Positions 7,472 to 16,599 of a stretch of DNA of 64,000 bases are shown here, in pieces. Origin of the DNA: Bradyrhizobium septentrionale (GTDB lineage Bacteria; Pseudomonadota; Alphaproteobacteria; Rhizobiales; Xanthobacteraceae). A program made the position numbers and the translations under genes. The stretch lies in NCBI RefSeq assembly GCF_011516645.4, contig NZ_CP088285.1, positions 6,962,501-7,026,500 on the forward strand, read 5' to 3'. Each line of letters opens with the position of its first letter. Positions within the stretch are counted from its first letter, which is position 1. The notes under the pieces are model-generated. The model did no database searches and had not been told where the DNA came from. It saw only the letters and a program-made list of their open reading frames with translations.

Positions 7472-8674
7472 ATGGACGATCTCGACCACAGACATCTCGG
7501 CGTACAGCTCAAGCTCTGGCACCTTCAGGAGGATGCGCCGGGCATGGTGTTCTGGCATCCGCGCGGCACCGCGCTCTACCGGGTGCTGGAGGACTATGTC
7601 AGGCGCAAGATGCGCCGCGCCGGCTATGCCGAGGTCCGGACGCCGCAGCTGCTGCCAAAGCAGCTCTGGGACCGCAGCGGCCACTGGGACAAGTTCGGCG
7701 CGCACATGTTCCGCCTCGATGACGGCGAAGCGGCGATGGCGCTGAAGCCGATGTCGTGTCCGTGCCATGTGCAGATCTTCAACAAGGGGCTGCGCTCCTG
7801 GCGCGAGCTTCCGATCCGCTATGCCGAGTTTGGCGCCTGCCATCGCAACGAGCCGTCCGGTTCGCTGCACGGCATCATGCGAACGCGCGCGTTCGAGCAG
7901 GACGACGCGCATGTGTTCTGCCGCGAGCAGGACGTCGAGAGCGAAGTCGCGTGCTTCATCGCACTGCTCGACGAGGTCTATCGCGAGCTCGGTTTTCCCG
8001 ACTACGAGGTGGCGCTGGCGACGCGGCCCGCGCTGCGCGCCGGCGACGATGCGAACTGGGACTGGTCGGAGGCGAAGCTCGGCGACGCCGCGCGGCGCTG
8101 CGGCCTCGCGCCGCAGATCAATCCGGGCGAAGGCGCGTTCTACGGACCGAAGCTGGAGTTCGCGCTGCGCGACCGTCTCGGCCGATCCTGGCAGTGCGGC
8201 ACGGTGCAGCTCGACAGTGTGCTGCCGCAGCGGCTCGAGGCATCCTACATCGCTCCCGATGGCAGCCGTGCGACGCCGCTGATGATCCATCACGCCATCT
8301 TCGGATCGCTCGGCCGCATGATCGCGATCCTGCTCGAGCATCACGGCGGCGCGCTGCCGTTCTGGCTGTCGCCGGACCAGGTTGCGGTGGCGCCGATCTC
8401 GCAAGCGCAGGCGGCGTATGGCGCGGACGTCAAGGCAGCGTTCGAGGATGCCGGGATCCGGGCCGTTGGCTATGACGGCGCCGACACGCTGTCGCGACGC
8501 ATCGTGGCGGCGCATGACATGGCGGTGCCTGTGATGGCGATCGTCGGCGGGCGCGAGATGAGGGAGGGCCGGGTGACCTTGCGCGAGCGCGACGGCGCGC
8601 AGGCCGACATGCCGCTGGCCGAGGCGGTGTACCGCCTGCAGGCGAGGGGCGCGGCCGGGTGCCGTGATGGCTGA
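7472..8674 (+). CDS. short threonyl-tRNA synthetase paralogue lacking TGS and editing domains
   Basis: 400 residues from the ATG at 7472, preceded by AAGGA; earlier in-frame starts fall inside the terminator. It holds the class II catalytic core and the C-terminal anticodon-binding domain of ThrRS: motif 2 RYAEFGACHRNEPSGSLHG, zinc ligands C96 (KPMSCPCH), H147 (QDDAHVF) and the His in MIHHAIFGS. Canonical bacterial ThrRS has about 640 residues; the N-terminal TGS and N2 editing domains are absent, so mischarged Ser-tRNA-Thr would not be cleared by this enzyme. Motif 3 reads GSLGRMI, where canonical enzymes have a Glu before the Arg. With the attenuator it looks like an inducible backup or resistance enzyme beside a normal ThrRS elsewhere. 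Confidence 0.88.
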   Translation: MDDLDHRHLGVQLKLWHLQEDAPGMVFWHPRGTALYRVLEDYVRRKMRRAGYAEVRTPQLLPKQLWDRSGHWDKFGAHMFRLDDGEAAMALKPMSCPCHVQIFNKGLRSWRELPIRYAEFGACHRNEPSGSLHGIMRTRAFEQDDAHVFCREQDVESEVACFIALLDEVYRELGFPDYEVALATRPALRAGDDANWDWSEAKLGDAARRCGLAPQINPGEGAFYGPKLEFALRDRLGRSWQCGTVQLDSVLPQRLEASYIAPDGSRATPLMIHHAIFGSLGRMIAILLEHHGGALPFWLSPDQVAVAPISQAQAAYGADVKAAFEDAGIRAVGYDGADTLSRRIVAAHDMAVPVMAIVGGREMREGRVTLRERDGAQADMPLAEAVYRLQARGAAGCRDG

Positions 8675-8784
8675 AGCGTTGTAGCCCGCGGATGCAGGTC
8701 CCAGGCGAGCAGACGCTTGGATGAGGGGGTCTTCGCCTGCTGGCCCACTGCGCACCTGCCGATCGGCGGCGCTGCCAGACGCTT

Positions 8785-8991
8785 TCACCGCTTTTTCTTG
8801 GGCGCGGCTTCGGCGCTCGCCGCTGCCTCGCGCGCCAAACGCTCCGCCTTCAATCGCTCTCGGTTCGCATGAAATGCGTTCTGGACGCGTTGGTGTTCCG
8901 ATGTCGCGGTCTTGGCGTCAGCTGCCCGGAACGCCTTTTGGGCCTCGCGCTGAGCCTGGGTGGGTCTCCTGGACTCATGGGTGTAAGGCAT
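8785..8991 (-). CDS. small basic hypothetical protein
   Basis: 68 residues, rich in Lys, Arg and Ala, ending in APKKKR, probably one long helix. The ATG is preceded by a perfect AAGGAGG seven bases upstream, which supports translation. No family recognised; the Lys/Arg tail suggests nucleic-acid binding, but that is only composition. It is convergent with the short thrS gene. Confidence 0.62.
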   Translation of the reverse strand: MPYTHESRRPTQAQREAQKAFRAADAKTATSEHQRVQNAFHANRERLKAERLAREAAASAEAAPKKKR

Positions 8992-9195
8992 TTCGTCCTC
9001 CTTACCGGGGCTGTGCTCCCGACTTGGGCTCTCTTGGGCTCTCAGGGGCGTCGCTTGCCGGAGGTAAGAAGTCTACTCCCGATTCGCCCTAAAGTTCCAT
9101 TTTGCGGTGCAGCGGAACGCACGCAGCGTTCGAAGATGCTGTCTTGTGTGCACCTTTGGGCATACGCGGAAGGCAGAAGGAGTGTGAGCCGGCAA

Positions 9196-9714
9196 TCAAT
9201 AGCGACCACCATCGCGCTTCTGTTGCGTGAGCCATTCCGACAGGGTCCTGGTTTTTGATCCTGGATCGGCCGACGACCCTCGTCGGGTACTCCCGCCGGA
9301 ACGCGTTGACCGAAGCCCGGTTGATTGGGGTTCCGTGACTGCCTCCGCGGAAGCGGTCGATCTCTCCGCAGCTTCCTTTTCGAGGCGCAGCTTCTTCAAT
9401 CGCGCCATCTTGTCCCGCTCGGCCTCAGTTTCAGCTGTGTCCGACAACAGCGCCTTGTGGTGAGCGGTCTCGGCTGAACCCAAGACTCCGATAATCGTCG
9501 TCTCGCCGAGCGCCTTGCAGGCCTCGAGCCGATGCAATCCCTCGAGCAAAACGAGCCGGCCTTCATCAGGTCGAACGAGAATAGGGATCTGTTGTCCTGA
9601 TTCCAGAATACTCGCCGCGATTTCCTGAACGAGCTCAGGCCTCAGCGTTTTCCTCTTCTTAAGAGGAACGTAAATCTGGTCGATTGGAAGGCTTTCGGGG
9701 TCGGGCACAGTCAT
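9196..9714 (-). CDS. ParB N-terminal-domain protein
   Basis: 172 residues. The first 90 hold a ParB/Srx-like fold: PIDQIYVPLKKRKTLRPE, then VRPDEGRLVLLEGLHRLEACKALG, the motif equivalent to the ParB box (GxRRxxA) in its sulfiredoxin-like variant. The second half is charged and low-complexity, ending LSEWLTQQKRDGGRY. No HTH domain follows, so it is not a chromosome-partition ParB; stand-alone members bind or hydrolyse nucleotides. GAGGAGGG lies just before the ATG. Partner genes are not evident. Confidence 0.8.
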   Translation of the reverse strand: MTVPDPESLPIDQIYVPLKKRKTLRPELVQEIAASILESGQQIPILVRPDEGRLVLLEGLHRLEACKALGETTIIGVLGSAETAHHKALLSDTAETEAERDKMARLKKLRLEKEAAERSTASAEAVTEPQSTGLRSTRSGGSTRRGSSADPGSKTRTLSEWLTQQKRDGGRY

Positions 9715-9906
9715 ACTCCCTCCTCAGGGTCCGTCCACAATACGGTTTAAGGATGAAGCGCTACGCCGCCAAGGGATTTCTAAGGCATTTCTCATCCCAT
9801 GCTGCGGCGATCTGCGCGACGTTCTCAGGCTTTTGCTGCAAAGCGTTGGCGCGGCGATGTCCGGGATGGTGAGGTCCCGCATTCGATGCCACTAGGCCTG
9901 TGTGCC

Positions 9907-10074
9907 TCAGTCCGACCGCCACGCGCCGAGCAGGAACCGCCGCTTCGGTGTGGCGCCTGCCTGCTTGTGCAGATCGGGCAGATCAACGGCGTAACGCTTC
10001 ATCAAGAGCCGGATTGCGACCCCGAGGATCACAAAGGGCGTCAGATAGATCGCGAAAACTTCGAAGGCTTTCAT
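9907..10074 (-). CDS. small membrane protein, 55 residues
   Basis: A frame from ATG 10074 to a TGA at 9907-9909 encodes MKAFEVFAIYLTPFVILGVA, a single hydrophobic helix, followed by a basic tail (LLMKRYAV, PKRRFLLGAWRSD). GGAGGATC stands just upstream of the ATG. Inner-membrane location with the C-terminus inside is likely. No family is recognised. Confidence 0.6.
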   Translation of the reverse strand: MKAFEVFAIYLTPFVILGVAIRLLMKRYAVDLPDLHKQAGATPKRRFLLGAWRSD

Positions 10075-10268
10075 GTGATCCTCCGCAGCTTTGAAGCGGG
10101 CATGCTACCCAAAAACCCGCACGGCGGCACCTAAAACTGTACCGGTCACGCAGGGCCCGCGTTAACCGAATTCCCGAACGCCGATCAATTCAAGGTTGCG
10201 GCATGGAGGGTCCGTTTACCGATCGGATGCTAGGCATCGCCGATTGTGCAATTGAAAGTCATATCGCA

Positions 10269-10913
10269 ATGTCCGTCATCGCTGTCGAACAGTCGCCCGC
10301 GCGCATTCCGCTCTCCGTCAAGATCGGCTTCAGCGCCTTCATGGCCGTCCTGGTGCCGGTGTACACATATTCCTACGGGCCGACGAATTTTCTGTATTTC
10401 TGCGACGTCTGCCTGATCCTCACTTTGATCGGGGTCTGGACCGAAAGCGCGCTCCTGATTTCGATGTGTGCCGTCGGGCTGCTGGTGCCGCAGACCGTCT
10501 GGGTGATCGACTTCCTCGCGCATGTCGCCGGCTTTTCGCTGACCGGAATGACCGATTACATGTTCGACTCGAACCTCTCGCTGTTCCTGCGCTTCCTGTC
10601 GGGCTTCCACGGCTGGCTGCCGTTCCTGCTGTTGTTCCTGGTCTGGCGTCTCGGTTACGACCAGCGCGCGCTGATCGCCTGGAGCGTGCTGGCGTGGGCG
10701 CTGCTGCTGCTCTGCTACTTCGTGATGCCGCCACCGCGGCCGGACCGGGGCATGACCCCGGTCAACATCAACTACGTCTTCGGCACCAGCGACAGGGCGC
10801 CGCAAGGCTTCGTGCCGCCGCTGGTGTGGCTCGCCGGCCTGATGATAGGCCTTCCGCTGCTCGCCTTCATCCCCACCCACTTCATGCTGCGGCGCGCCGT
10901 GCCGCGGACGTGA
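10269..10913 (+). CDS. multi-pass membrane protein of unknown function
   Basis: 214 residues from the ATG at 10269; an upstream ATG at 10203 would add 22 polar residues. At least five hydrophobic helices are visible, beginning IGFSAFMAVLVPVYTYSYGPTN, with conserved-looking FLRFLSGFHGWLPFLLL and a periplasmic loop NINYVFGTS. The FHGWLP and PPPRPDRGMTPVNINYVFG patterns resemble a conserved but uncharacterised membrane family in proteobacteria. It is alone in its direction. Confidence 0.7.
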   Translation: MSVIAVEQSPARIPLSVKIGFSAFMAVLVPVYTYSYGPTNFLYFCDVCLILTLIGVWTESALLISMCAVGLLVPQTVWVIDFLAHVAGFSLTGMTDYMFDSNLSLFLRFLSGFHGWLPFLLLFLVWRLGYDQRALIAWSVLAWALLLLCYFVMPPPRPDRGMTPVNINYVFGTSDRAPQGFVPPLVWLAGLMIGLPLLAFIPTHFMLRRAVPRT

Positions 10914-11133
10914 AGGACGTCGGCTTCCGCAGATCGAAGACCCCACCGCTAATGCCACCGCGGCATGGCGGCATGCGGCGGCGCCGGAGCACGATCTGCT
11001 GTATCGGCATCCGCGGATGCGTTAACATCCAGCGGCGCGGTCGTTGCAGAACGAGCCGGAGCGGCGTTTACGCTGCATTCGGCGGGCGCGACCTGACCGG
11101 CATTATTCCGCAATCGATTTTTGTGGAGCTCAT

Positions 11134-11475
11134 TTGACCAATCAGTTTGATGAGATGGCCGTCGTGGTGGACTGGCTCGACTGTTGCCGGAGCCGCGATC
11201 TCGAGGCGTTGCTCGACCACTATGCCGATGATGCCCGGCTGGAATGCGCCTGCGAGGGGAGCTCGATCAGCGGCCGTTCCGCGCTGGCGGATTACTGGCG
11301 GCCGAAACTGTCCGCGGTGGCGTCGAGCGCGTTCGGGCTCGAGGAGATTTCGCCGCGAGGGAACGGCGTGGTGCTTGACTATCTGAGCTTCGAGGGCCGG
11401 CGGGTTCAGATTGTGTTCGGGTTCGATGCCGAGGGACGGATATCGCATATGCGCTGTGCGCCGTCGTCGCAGTGA
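11134..11475 (+). CDS. SnoaL/NTF2-like protein
   Basis: 113 residues from a TTG at 11134 that has GTGGAG eight bases upstream; an ATG at 11044 would add an arginine-rich segment with no family match. The sequence VVDWLDCCRSRDLEALLDHYADDARLE and the later pattern SGRSALADYWRPKL fit the NTF2-like cone fold of SnoaL-type proteins. These bind small hydrophobic ligands or act as isomerases; no specific role can be assigned. It is convergent with the histidine kinase gene. Confidence 0.75.
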   Translation: MTNQFDEMAVVVDWLDCCRSRDLEALLDHYADDARLECACEGSSISGRSALADYWRPKLSAVASSAFGLEEISPRGNGVVLDYLSFEGRRVQIVFGFDAEGRISHMRCAPSSQ

Positions 11476-11483
11476 TGCCTTCC

Positions 11484-12812
11484 TCATTGCGCGACGGGAT
11501 GGTCGAGCGGCAGCCGGCAACGCACGACGGTGAGGCCTTGCTCGCGGACCAGCTCCAGCGTGCCGTCGAGCGCGCGCACGCGTTCCTGCATGCCAGTCAG
11601 GCCGCGGCCGAAAACCAGGTTCCGCGGCAGGCCAATGCCGTCGTCCGAAATCTCGATCCGGATCTGGGCGTCCTCGATCGCCGCCGCGACGCTCATCGTC
11701 CACGCCTCCGCATGGCGGAGGACATTGGTCACCCCCTCCTGGATGACGCGGTAGGCGGTTTGGGAGAGCAGGCCGTCGAGGTCGTTCAGCCCCTGATCGA
11801 TCTGCGATTGCAGGCTGAGGTCGGGCGCCTGGGATTTGGCATTGCGCAGCAACGCCTGCACGCTGGCCATTAGTCCCAGCTCCGTGACATAGAGCGGGCT
11901 CAGCCCCTCCAGCACGCGCCGGTTGGCCAGCTGCAAGGCCTCGGCAGCGCTGAGGATGCCATGCGCCGGCGAGCCCGGCTCGGGAGGGCCCTCGGCCTCG
12001 GCCAGCGCCGTGGCGTTGGCGCGGATGGCGAACAGCAGCGGGCCCATCTCGTCATGCAGCTCCCGGGCGAGCTCGCGGCGCTCGTCGTCCTGCACCGCAA
12101 CGAGCTTGCGCAGCAGCTCGCGATTGTCCTGGCTGAAGCGCCTCAGCGTCGCGGCGAGCTGGTTGGCTTCCGCGCAGCTGTTGCGGATCTCGGGCGGGCC
12201 GGCCTGCGGAATGGCGGCATCGTAATCGCCGTTTCGCATCCGGGTCAGGCCGGCGCCGAGCTCGGCCAGCGGGCGAAGGGCGGTGCCGGTCGTGAAATAG
12301 GCGCTGAGCGCGGCGAGCAGCATCAGCGCCGAGCTGGACGCGGCGATGGCCAGGAAGCCGAACCATTTCTCCTCGATGTCGGGCGAAAGATCCGGACTGA
12401 AGACGATGTCCCCGACATGCACCGCCCCGATTCTGACCGGATGGGTCGAGCCGAGCTGGGGGACCTGGAGCAGGGCGGTGAACCAGGCGGGAATGTTGCC
12501 ACGGTAGGGGGCGGCCGCATTGCGCTGCGGGCTGGACCCGGGCGGTACGAATGCGATGGCCTCATGGCTCCCGAGCCCGGCCGCGAACGCATCGAGGGTC
12601 CGCTGCGGATTGCCCGCAGCCGCCAGCGCGGCATTCAGCGCGTCGGCGACGAACCGGGCGGACCTCGCCCCTTGCGCGTTCTCGCTCTCGAATTGCTCGG
12701 GCGAGGCGATCTGCAGGGCCAGGCCGCCGAGCAGCAGCGCCCCGACCACCATCGCCGCCATCGGCAGCAACAGCCGGGCGCGAAGGGAGAGGCGGTTCCA
12801 GAGTTTTGGCAC
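11484..12812 (-). CDS. sensor histidine kinase, NarL-partner type
   Basis: 442 residues. One helix at 12-35, a periplasmic sensor region to about 150, a second helix at 152-175, a HAMP segment, then the HisKA_3 dimerisation domain with phospho-acceptor H253 in ARELHDEMGPLLFAI and an HATPase domain (QEGVTNVLRHAEA, ISDDGIGLP, GRGLTGMQERV). The ATP lid is short, as in DegS/NarX-type kinases. The stimulus is unknown. It is divergent from the response regulator at 12884, with about 70 bases between. Confidence 0.92.
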   Translation of the reverse strand: MPKLWNRLSLRARLLLPMAAMVVGALLLGGLALQIASPEQFESENAQGARSARFVADALNAALAAAGNPQRTLDAFAAGLGSHEAIAFVPPGSSPQRNAAAPYRGNIPAWFTALLQVPQLGSTHPVRIGAVHVGDIVFSPDLSPDIEEKWFGFLAIAASSSALMLLAALSAYFTTGTALRPLAELGAGLTRMRNGDYDAAIPQAGPPEIRNSCAEANQLAATLRRFSQDNRELLRKLVAVQDDERRELARELHDEMGPLLFAIRANATALAEAEGPPEPGSPAHGILSAAEALQLANRRVLEGLSPLYVTELGLMASVQALLRNAKSQAPDLSLQSQIDQGLNDLDGLLSQTAYRVIQEGVTNVLRHAEAWTMSVAAAIEDAQIRIEISDDGIGLPRNLVFGRGLTGMQERVRALDGTLELVREQGLTVVRCRLPLDHPVAQ

Positions 12813-12883
12813 GTCGGGCTCCGTTCGGCGATTCTTCTCTTTCCATTCCCGCGCGAAGTTTCTATCAAGGCGGAGGGGTAGTC

Positions 12884-13528
12884 ATGCACGAAACGGCCAA
12901 ATCAGCCACGAGGGTATTGATCGTCGACGACCATCCGGTCGTGGTCTCGGGCTGCCGCTCCCTGTTCGCCTCCGACAAGACGGTCAAGATCGACGAGGCC
13001 GCCGATGCCAAGGCCGGCCATCGTGCCTTCATGCAGAAGCGGCCCGACGTCACCGTCATCGACATCAAGCTGCCCGATGTCTCCGGGTTCGAGCTGCTGC
13101 GCAGGATCCGCAAGGACGATCCGGACGCCCGCATCATCATGTTCAGCATGAACGACGACCCCGCATTCGTGGTGCGGGCCGTGGAGATGGGCGCGCAGGG
13201 CTACCTCTCGAAGAGCGACGATCCGCGCATGTTCGTGAAGGCGGTGCGCAAGGTCGCGGCCGGTGAGCGGTTCATCTCGCCGCATCTCGCGGAGGCGATC
13301 GCGTTCGCGGGCGCCGCGATCAAGGCCAACCCCGCCTCGCAGATGTCGGCGCGGGAACTGGAGATCCTGCGGCTGCTGGGCCGCGGCGACAAGATCGTCG
13401 ATGTCGCCTCCGCGCTCGGCATCTCCTACAAGACCGTCGCCAACACCACCTCGCTGCTCAAGCAGAAGCTCGGCGCCAAGAACCACTCCGACCTGGTGCG
13501 GATCGCGGTCGAGCTGGAGCTGGACTGA
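12884..13528 (+). CDS. NarL/FixJ-family response regulator
   Basis: 214 residues from ATG 12884 with GGAGGGG upstream. The receiver domain has the acid pair DD in VLIVDDHPVV, phospho-acceptor D60 in VTVIDIKLPDVSG, and the conserved Lys in GYLSKSD. The C-terminal LuxR-type HTH begins at MSARELEILRLLGRGD. The divergent kinase is its obvious partner, and the 71-base shared gap should hold both promoters. Target genes are not evident. Confidence 0.92.
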   Translation: MHETAKSATRVLIVDDHPVVVSGCRSLFASDKTVKIDEAADAKAGHRAFMQKRPDVTVIDIKLPDVSGFELLRRIRKDDPDARIIMFSMNDDPAFVVRAVEMGAQGYLSKSDDPRMFVKAVRKVAAGERFISPHLAEAIAFAGAAIKANPASQMSARELEILRLLGRGDKIVDVASALGISYKTVANTTSLLKQKLGAKNHSDLVRIAVELELD

Positions 13529-13646
13529 GCTTTGCGGAAGACGGCCATTCCTGCCTTTCGGGAAAAATATGCAGCCGGCTGGAACTGTTTGTCTCTGTCC
13601 CGGTTGATGCCGTGCATTAAGACACAATCAACTTCCCAATAAGACT

Positions 13647-13684
13647 CCGGCGCAGTTCCCCGGCTGCGCTGGAGCTGATTTTTT
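13647..13684 (+). terminator. possible terminator after the response regulator
   Basis: The arms 13647-13655 and 13664-13672 pair over nine bases with one wobble, and six T follow at 13679-13684. The spacing between stem and T-run is longer than ideal. It lies 119 bases after the response-regulator stop. Confidence 0.35.
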
Positions 13685-13824
13685 GTGTGGACTGGTGGAG
13701 CAGGAACGGGATCAGGCGCGGTAGTCGCGCCGCGCGGGATGGTTGAGACACCTCAATTAACCACTTCGCCTCAGACGGCTCAGAGATCGCAGGCCGTGAC
13801 AGCGCGTGAGCACTTGACCGCGCG

Positions 13825-13971
13825 CTAGAGCGGGGCCCGGACCTGCGGCACGGCCGGCATTGCAGGGCTCCTTGCCGCCCGCGACTCGACGAACAGGCTG
13901 GATGTGACGATCAGCGCGATCGAGAACAACGCCACCACCGATATGCATGCGACCTGATCGCCAGCGCCCAT
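13825..13971 (-). CDS. small membrane protein, 48 residues
   Basis: ATG at 13971 with GGAGGAGCGAG upstream, stop TAG at 13825-13827. It encodes a single hydrophobic helix (ISVVALFSIALIVTSSLF), then a short Pro/Ala-rich tail. Such one-helix proteins are common and uncharacterised in rhizobia. The longer frame on the same strand spanning this region has no family support. Confidence 0.5.
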   Translation of the reverse strand: MGAGDQVACISVVALFSIALIVTSSLFVESRAARSPAMPAVPQVRAPL

Positions 13972-14334
13972 CTCGCTCCTCCGCGTTTGCTTCGAACGGA
14001 GAACTTGGGGGAGATCGGTTCGTTCCTATGATCGGGAAAAACCAGCAATACTCACTTCGCCGTTGCCGGCGCTTCCGCCAACGCATGATCGGCTGCGGCT
14101 GATTCGGTCCGGGTTTGACGCGAGGCCTTGACGCGAGCGGTGCGAAGAGGGCCCGCCAAGCATGGCCGCATGCGGCGGCTGCGATTGACAGGGGCAGCGT
14201 TGGCGCTAGGCTTCCGGAACAGGGAAGTTTTCCCAACCGACTGCGATCAAGACCAGACTCATCACGACCAGACTCGAGAGCCGACCAAGAACCAAGAACA
14301 AGGGCAGGAACGCCGTGAAACGCGTCATCGCGTC

Positions 14335-15594
14335 TTGAGCGGAGCCACGCGGACCTCCGCGCTCGCGCCATTTCGCATCCGCAGCTATCGCTTTCAATGG
14401 CCGTCCGATCTGCTCACCTCGTGGGCGTTCGAGGTCGAGACGCTGGTGCTCGGCTGGTACATCATGGTCGAGACCGGCTCGGTGCTGCTGCTGACCGTGC
14501 TCGCCTCGCTGCAATATGTCGGCACCCTGGTCGCGCCTGTCGTCGGCATGATCGGCGATCGCATGGGGCATCGCGATCTGCTCGCCGTGATGCGCTTTGC
14601 CTATACCGTACTCGCCGGCACCATCATGACGCTGGCGCTGACGGGGCACCTGGCGCCCTTGAACGTCATGATCATCGTTGCGATCATGGGCGTGATCCGC
14701 CCGTCGGATCTCGGCGTGCGCGGTGCGCTGCTCGCCGACATCATGCCGCCGGAGCAACTGGTCGGCGCCATCAGCCTGGCGCGCACCACGCAGGACTCCG
14801 CCCGCATCGCCGGCGCATTGACCGGGGCCGGATTGTTCGCGGCGCTCGGCATCGGCTATGTCTATGTCGGGATCGCCGGCTTCTATTTCATCGCCGCCAT
14901 CCTGATGCTGTGCATGAGCCGTCCGAAATCACACGGCGCAGCCGATCTCGCGGCCGACGATCTACCGGGTTCAAAGCTGGTGCGGGACCTCAAGGAGGGC
15001 ATCGTCTATGCCTGGAGCGGCCCGGGCATGCGCGCCGCGCTGTGCGTTGCGTTCCTCGCCAACCTCACCGCGTTCCCGCTCACCAACGGTCTATTGCCCT
15101 ATGTCGCGCGCGACATCTTCCATACCGACCAGACCGGGCTCGGCTATCTCTCGGCGAGTTTTGCGGTCGGCTCGCTGATCGGCTCGATCACGCTCAGCAT
15201 GGCCGGCGGCGTGCGCATCGCGCGGCTCCTGATCGGCGCCACCTTGGCCTGGTATGCGATGCTGCTGGTCTTCGTCGAGCTCCGGACCATGCCGGTGGCG
15301 ATGGCCTGCCTGGTATTGGCCGGCATCGCGCAGAGCATGTCGATGATCTCGGCGGCGGTGATGCTGATGCGCAACGCCAGTGCGCATCTGCGCGGCCGCG
15401 TGATGGGCGTGCGCATGATGGTGATCTACGGCCTGCCGCTCGGCCTGCTCGCCGCCGGCAGCCTGATCGACCTGATCGGCTACACCGCGACCGGCACGCT
15501 GCTCGCCGCTGCCGGCTTCATCGCAATGCTGGCGATCGCACTGCACTGGCGCGCCGATCTCTGGCCGACGCATGCGCCGGCCAATGCAAGGTGA
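14335..15594 (+). CDS. MFS transporter, enterobactin-exporter-like group
   Basis: About 419 residues if started at the TTG at 14335. The open frame extends back to 14128, but residues before this look non-coding, whereas related proteins begin with a segment like APFRIRSYRFQWPSDLLTSW. Twelve hydrophobic segments follow, with the loop motif GMIGDRMGHRDLLAVMRF (motif A) after helix 2. This subgroup (TMR/EntS-like) exports small hydrophobic compounds. The start is the weakest part of the call: no good ribosome site precedes either candidate. Confidence 0.82.
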   Translation: MSGATRTSALAPFRIRSYRFQWPSDLLTSWAFEVETLVLGWYIMVETGSVLLLTVLASLQYVGTLVAPVVGMIGDRMGHRDLLAVMRFAYTVLAGTIMTLALTGHLAPLNVMIIVAIMGVIRPSDLGVRGALLADIMPPEQLVGAISLARTTQDSARIAGALTGAGLFAALGIGYVYVGIAGFYFIAAILMLCMSRPKSHGAADLAADDLPGSKLVRDLKEGIVYAWSGPGMRAALCVAFLANLTAFPLTNGLLPYVARDIFHTDQTGLGYLSASFAVGSLIGSITLSMAGGVRIARLLIGATLAWYAMLLVFVELRTMPVAMACLVLAGIAQSMSMISAAVMLMRNASAHLRGRVMGVRMMVIYGLPLGLLAAGSLIDLIGYTATGTLLAAAGFIAMLAIALHWRADLWPTHAPANAR

Positions 15595-15610
15595 GGGGAT
15601 GACGTCAGCG

Positions 15611-15682
15611 TAGCCCGGACGAGCGAAGCGACATCCGGGGACAGACGATCCCGCATGTCGCTGCGCTCATGCGGGCTACAAG
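15611..15682. repeat. REP-like inverted repeat
   Basis: Left arm GTAGCCCGGACGAGCGAAGC and right arm GCGCTCATGCGGGCTAC enclose CGACATCCGGGG and CCCGCATGTCGC. This is one of the commonest intergenic palindromes in Bradyrhizobium. It lies between the convergent MFS and enoyl-CoA hydratase genes and may end both transcripts. Confidence 0.65.
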
Positions 15683-15693
15683 ATGTCGCCCGC

Positions 15694-16464
15694 TTACCGC
15701 TTCCGATCCAAAAACCCCTGCAGCAGGCGCTGCGGCTCGCCGGTCTGGAAGGATTTGCCGAACACGCCGACGCTGAGGTTCACCGACTCGGTCAGCGGCA
15801 GCTCTTCCCACTGACGCAGCAAATCCTTCTGGATGCGCAGCGCCTCGGGGCCGCATTCGAGGAGCGCCTTGACGGTGTGCTCGACGGCGTCGTCGAGGCC
15901 GCCGGGTTTTGCCACGGTGTCGACCAGGCCCCAGGCAAGCGCGGTGGGGGCGTCGATGTTCTCCGCGGTCATCATCAGCCAGCGGGCGCGGCCCCAGCCG
16001 ATCAGGCGCGGCAATAGCGCCGCATGGATCACCGAGGGGATGCCGACGCGCACCTCGGGCATGCCGAACATCGCGTCATGCGCCGCAATGCGGACGTCGC
16101 AGGCGGCCGCGACCTCGAGCCCGCCGCCGAGGCACCAGCCGGGCAGGCGGGCGATGACCGGCGCAGGGAAGTTGCGCACGGCCTCGCAGAGGTCGCGCAG
16201 GCGGCTGATAAACGCCTCTGCAGATGTCTGGTCGAGCTTTGCCATCTCCTTGATGTCGGCGCCGCCGATCATGCTGCGCTCGCTTTCGCCGGCGAGAACC
16301 ACCGCGCGGATATCGCGGTCGGCGGCGAGGTGCTCAAAACCCTCGCGCACGCCGTTGGTCACGGCCGAGCTGACGATGTTCAGCTTGCCGGCGTTGCAGA
16401 TCGTGAGGCGGACGACGCCTCTGGCGTCGCGGTCGATGCCGCAGTGGGGGTTGAGCATGTCCAT
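15694..16464 (-). CDS. enoyl-CoA hydratase/isomerase family protein
   Basis: 256 residues from ATG 16464, the usual crotonase length; the frame extends to 16563 but the extra 33 residues are arginine-rich and unlike the family. Oxyanion-hole segments are SMIGGADIKEMAKLD and PGWCLGGGLEVAAACDVRIA, followed by FGMPEVRVGIPSVIHAALLPRLIG. The position of the usual second catalytic Glu (GIPS) is not clearly acidic, so the reaction may differ from simple hydration. It is divergent from the thioesterase gene; the shared 130-base region holds the 17-bp motif at 16569. Confidence 0.86.
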   Translation of the reverse strand: MDMLNPHCGIDRDARGVVRLTICNAGKLNIVSSAVTNGVREGFEHLAADRDIRAVVLAGESERSMIGGADIKEMAKLDQTSAEAFISRLRDLCEAVRNFPAPVIARLPGWCLGGGLEVAAACDVRIAAHDAMFGMPEVRVGIPSVIHAALLPRLIGWGRARWLMMTAENIDAPTALAWGLVDTVAKPGGLDDAVEHTVKALLECGPEALRIQKDLLRQWEELPLTESVNLSVGVFGKSFQTGEPQRLLQGFLDRKR

Positions 16465-16568
16465 GAAAAAAGTCCCGGCGCAGGAATTGGATCGCGCCAT
16501 GTCCCGGACAAAGCGCGCCGCTGTCAAGGGACCGGACTGGCGGTTGCGTCGCAGGGCGCGCATCTATA

Positions 16569-16585
16569 GAATTATATTCATCATA
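16569..16585 (-). promoter_or_regulatory. candidate TetR-type operator, site 2
   Basis: On the minus strand TATGATGAATATAATTC, matching the thiolase site at 15 of 17 positions. It lies in the gap between the divergent enoyl-CoA hydratase and thioesterase genes, 14 bases before the thioesterase ATG, where a bound repressor could block both. Confidence 0.5.
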
Positions 16586-16599
16586 CAAATGGAGCCGTC

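Noticed and set aside
13757..14371. Leftward open frame of 204 codons between the response regulator and the MFS gene
   Set aside because: Arg/Ser-rich shadow-like composition, no ribosome site; the 48-codon gene at 13825-13971 in another frame has better support.
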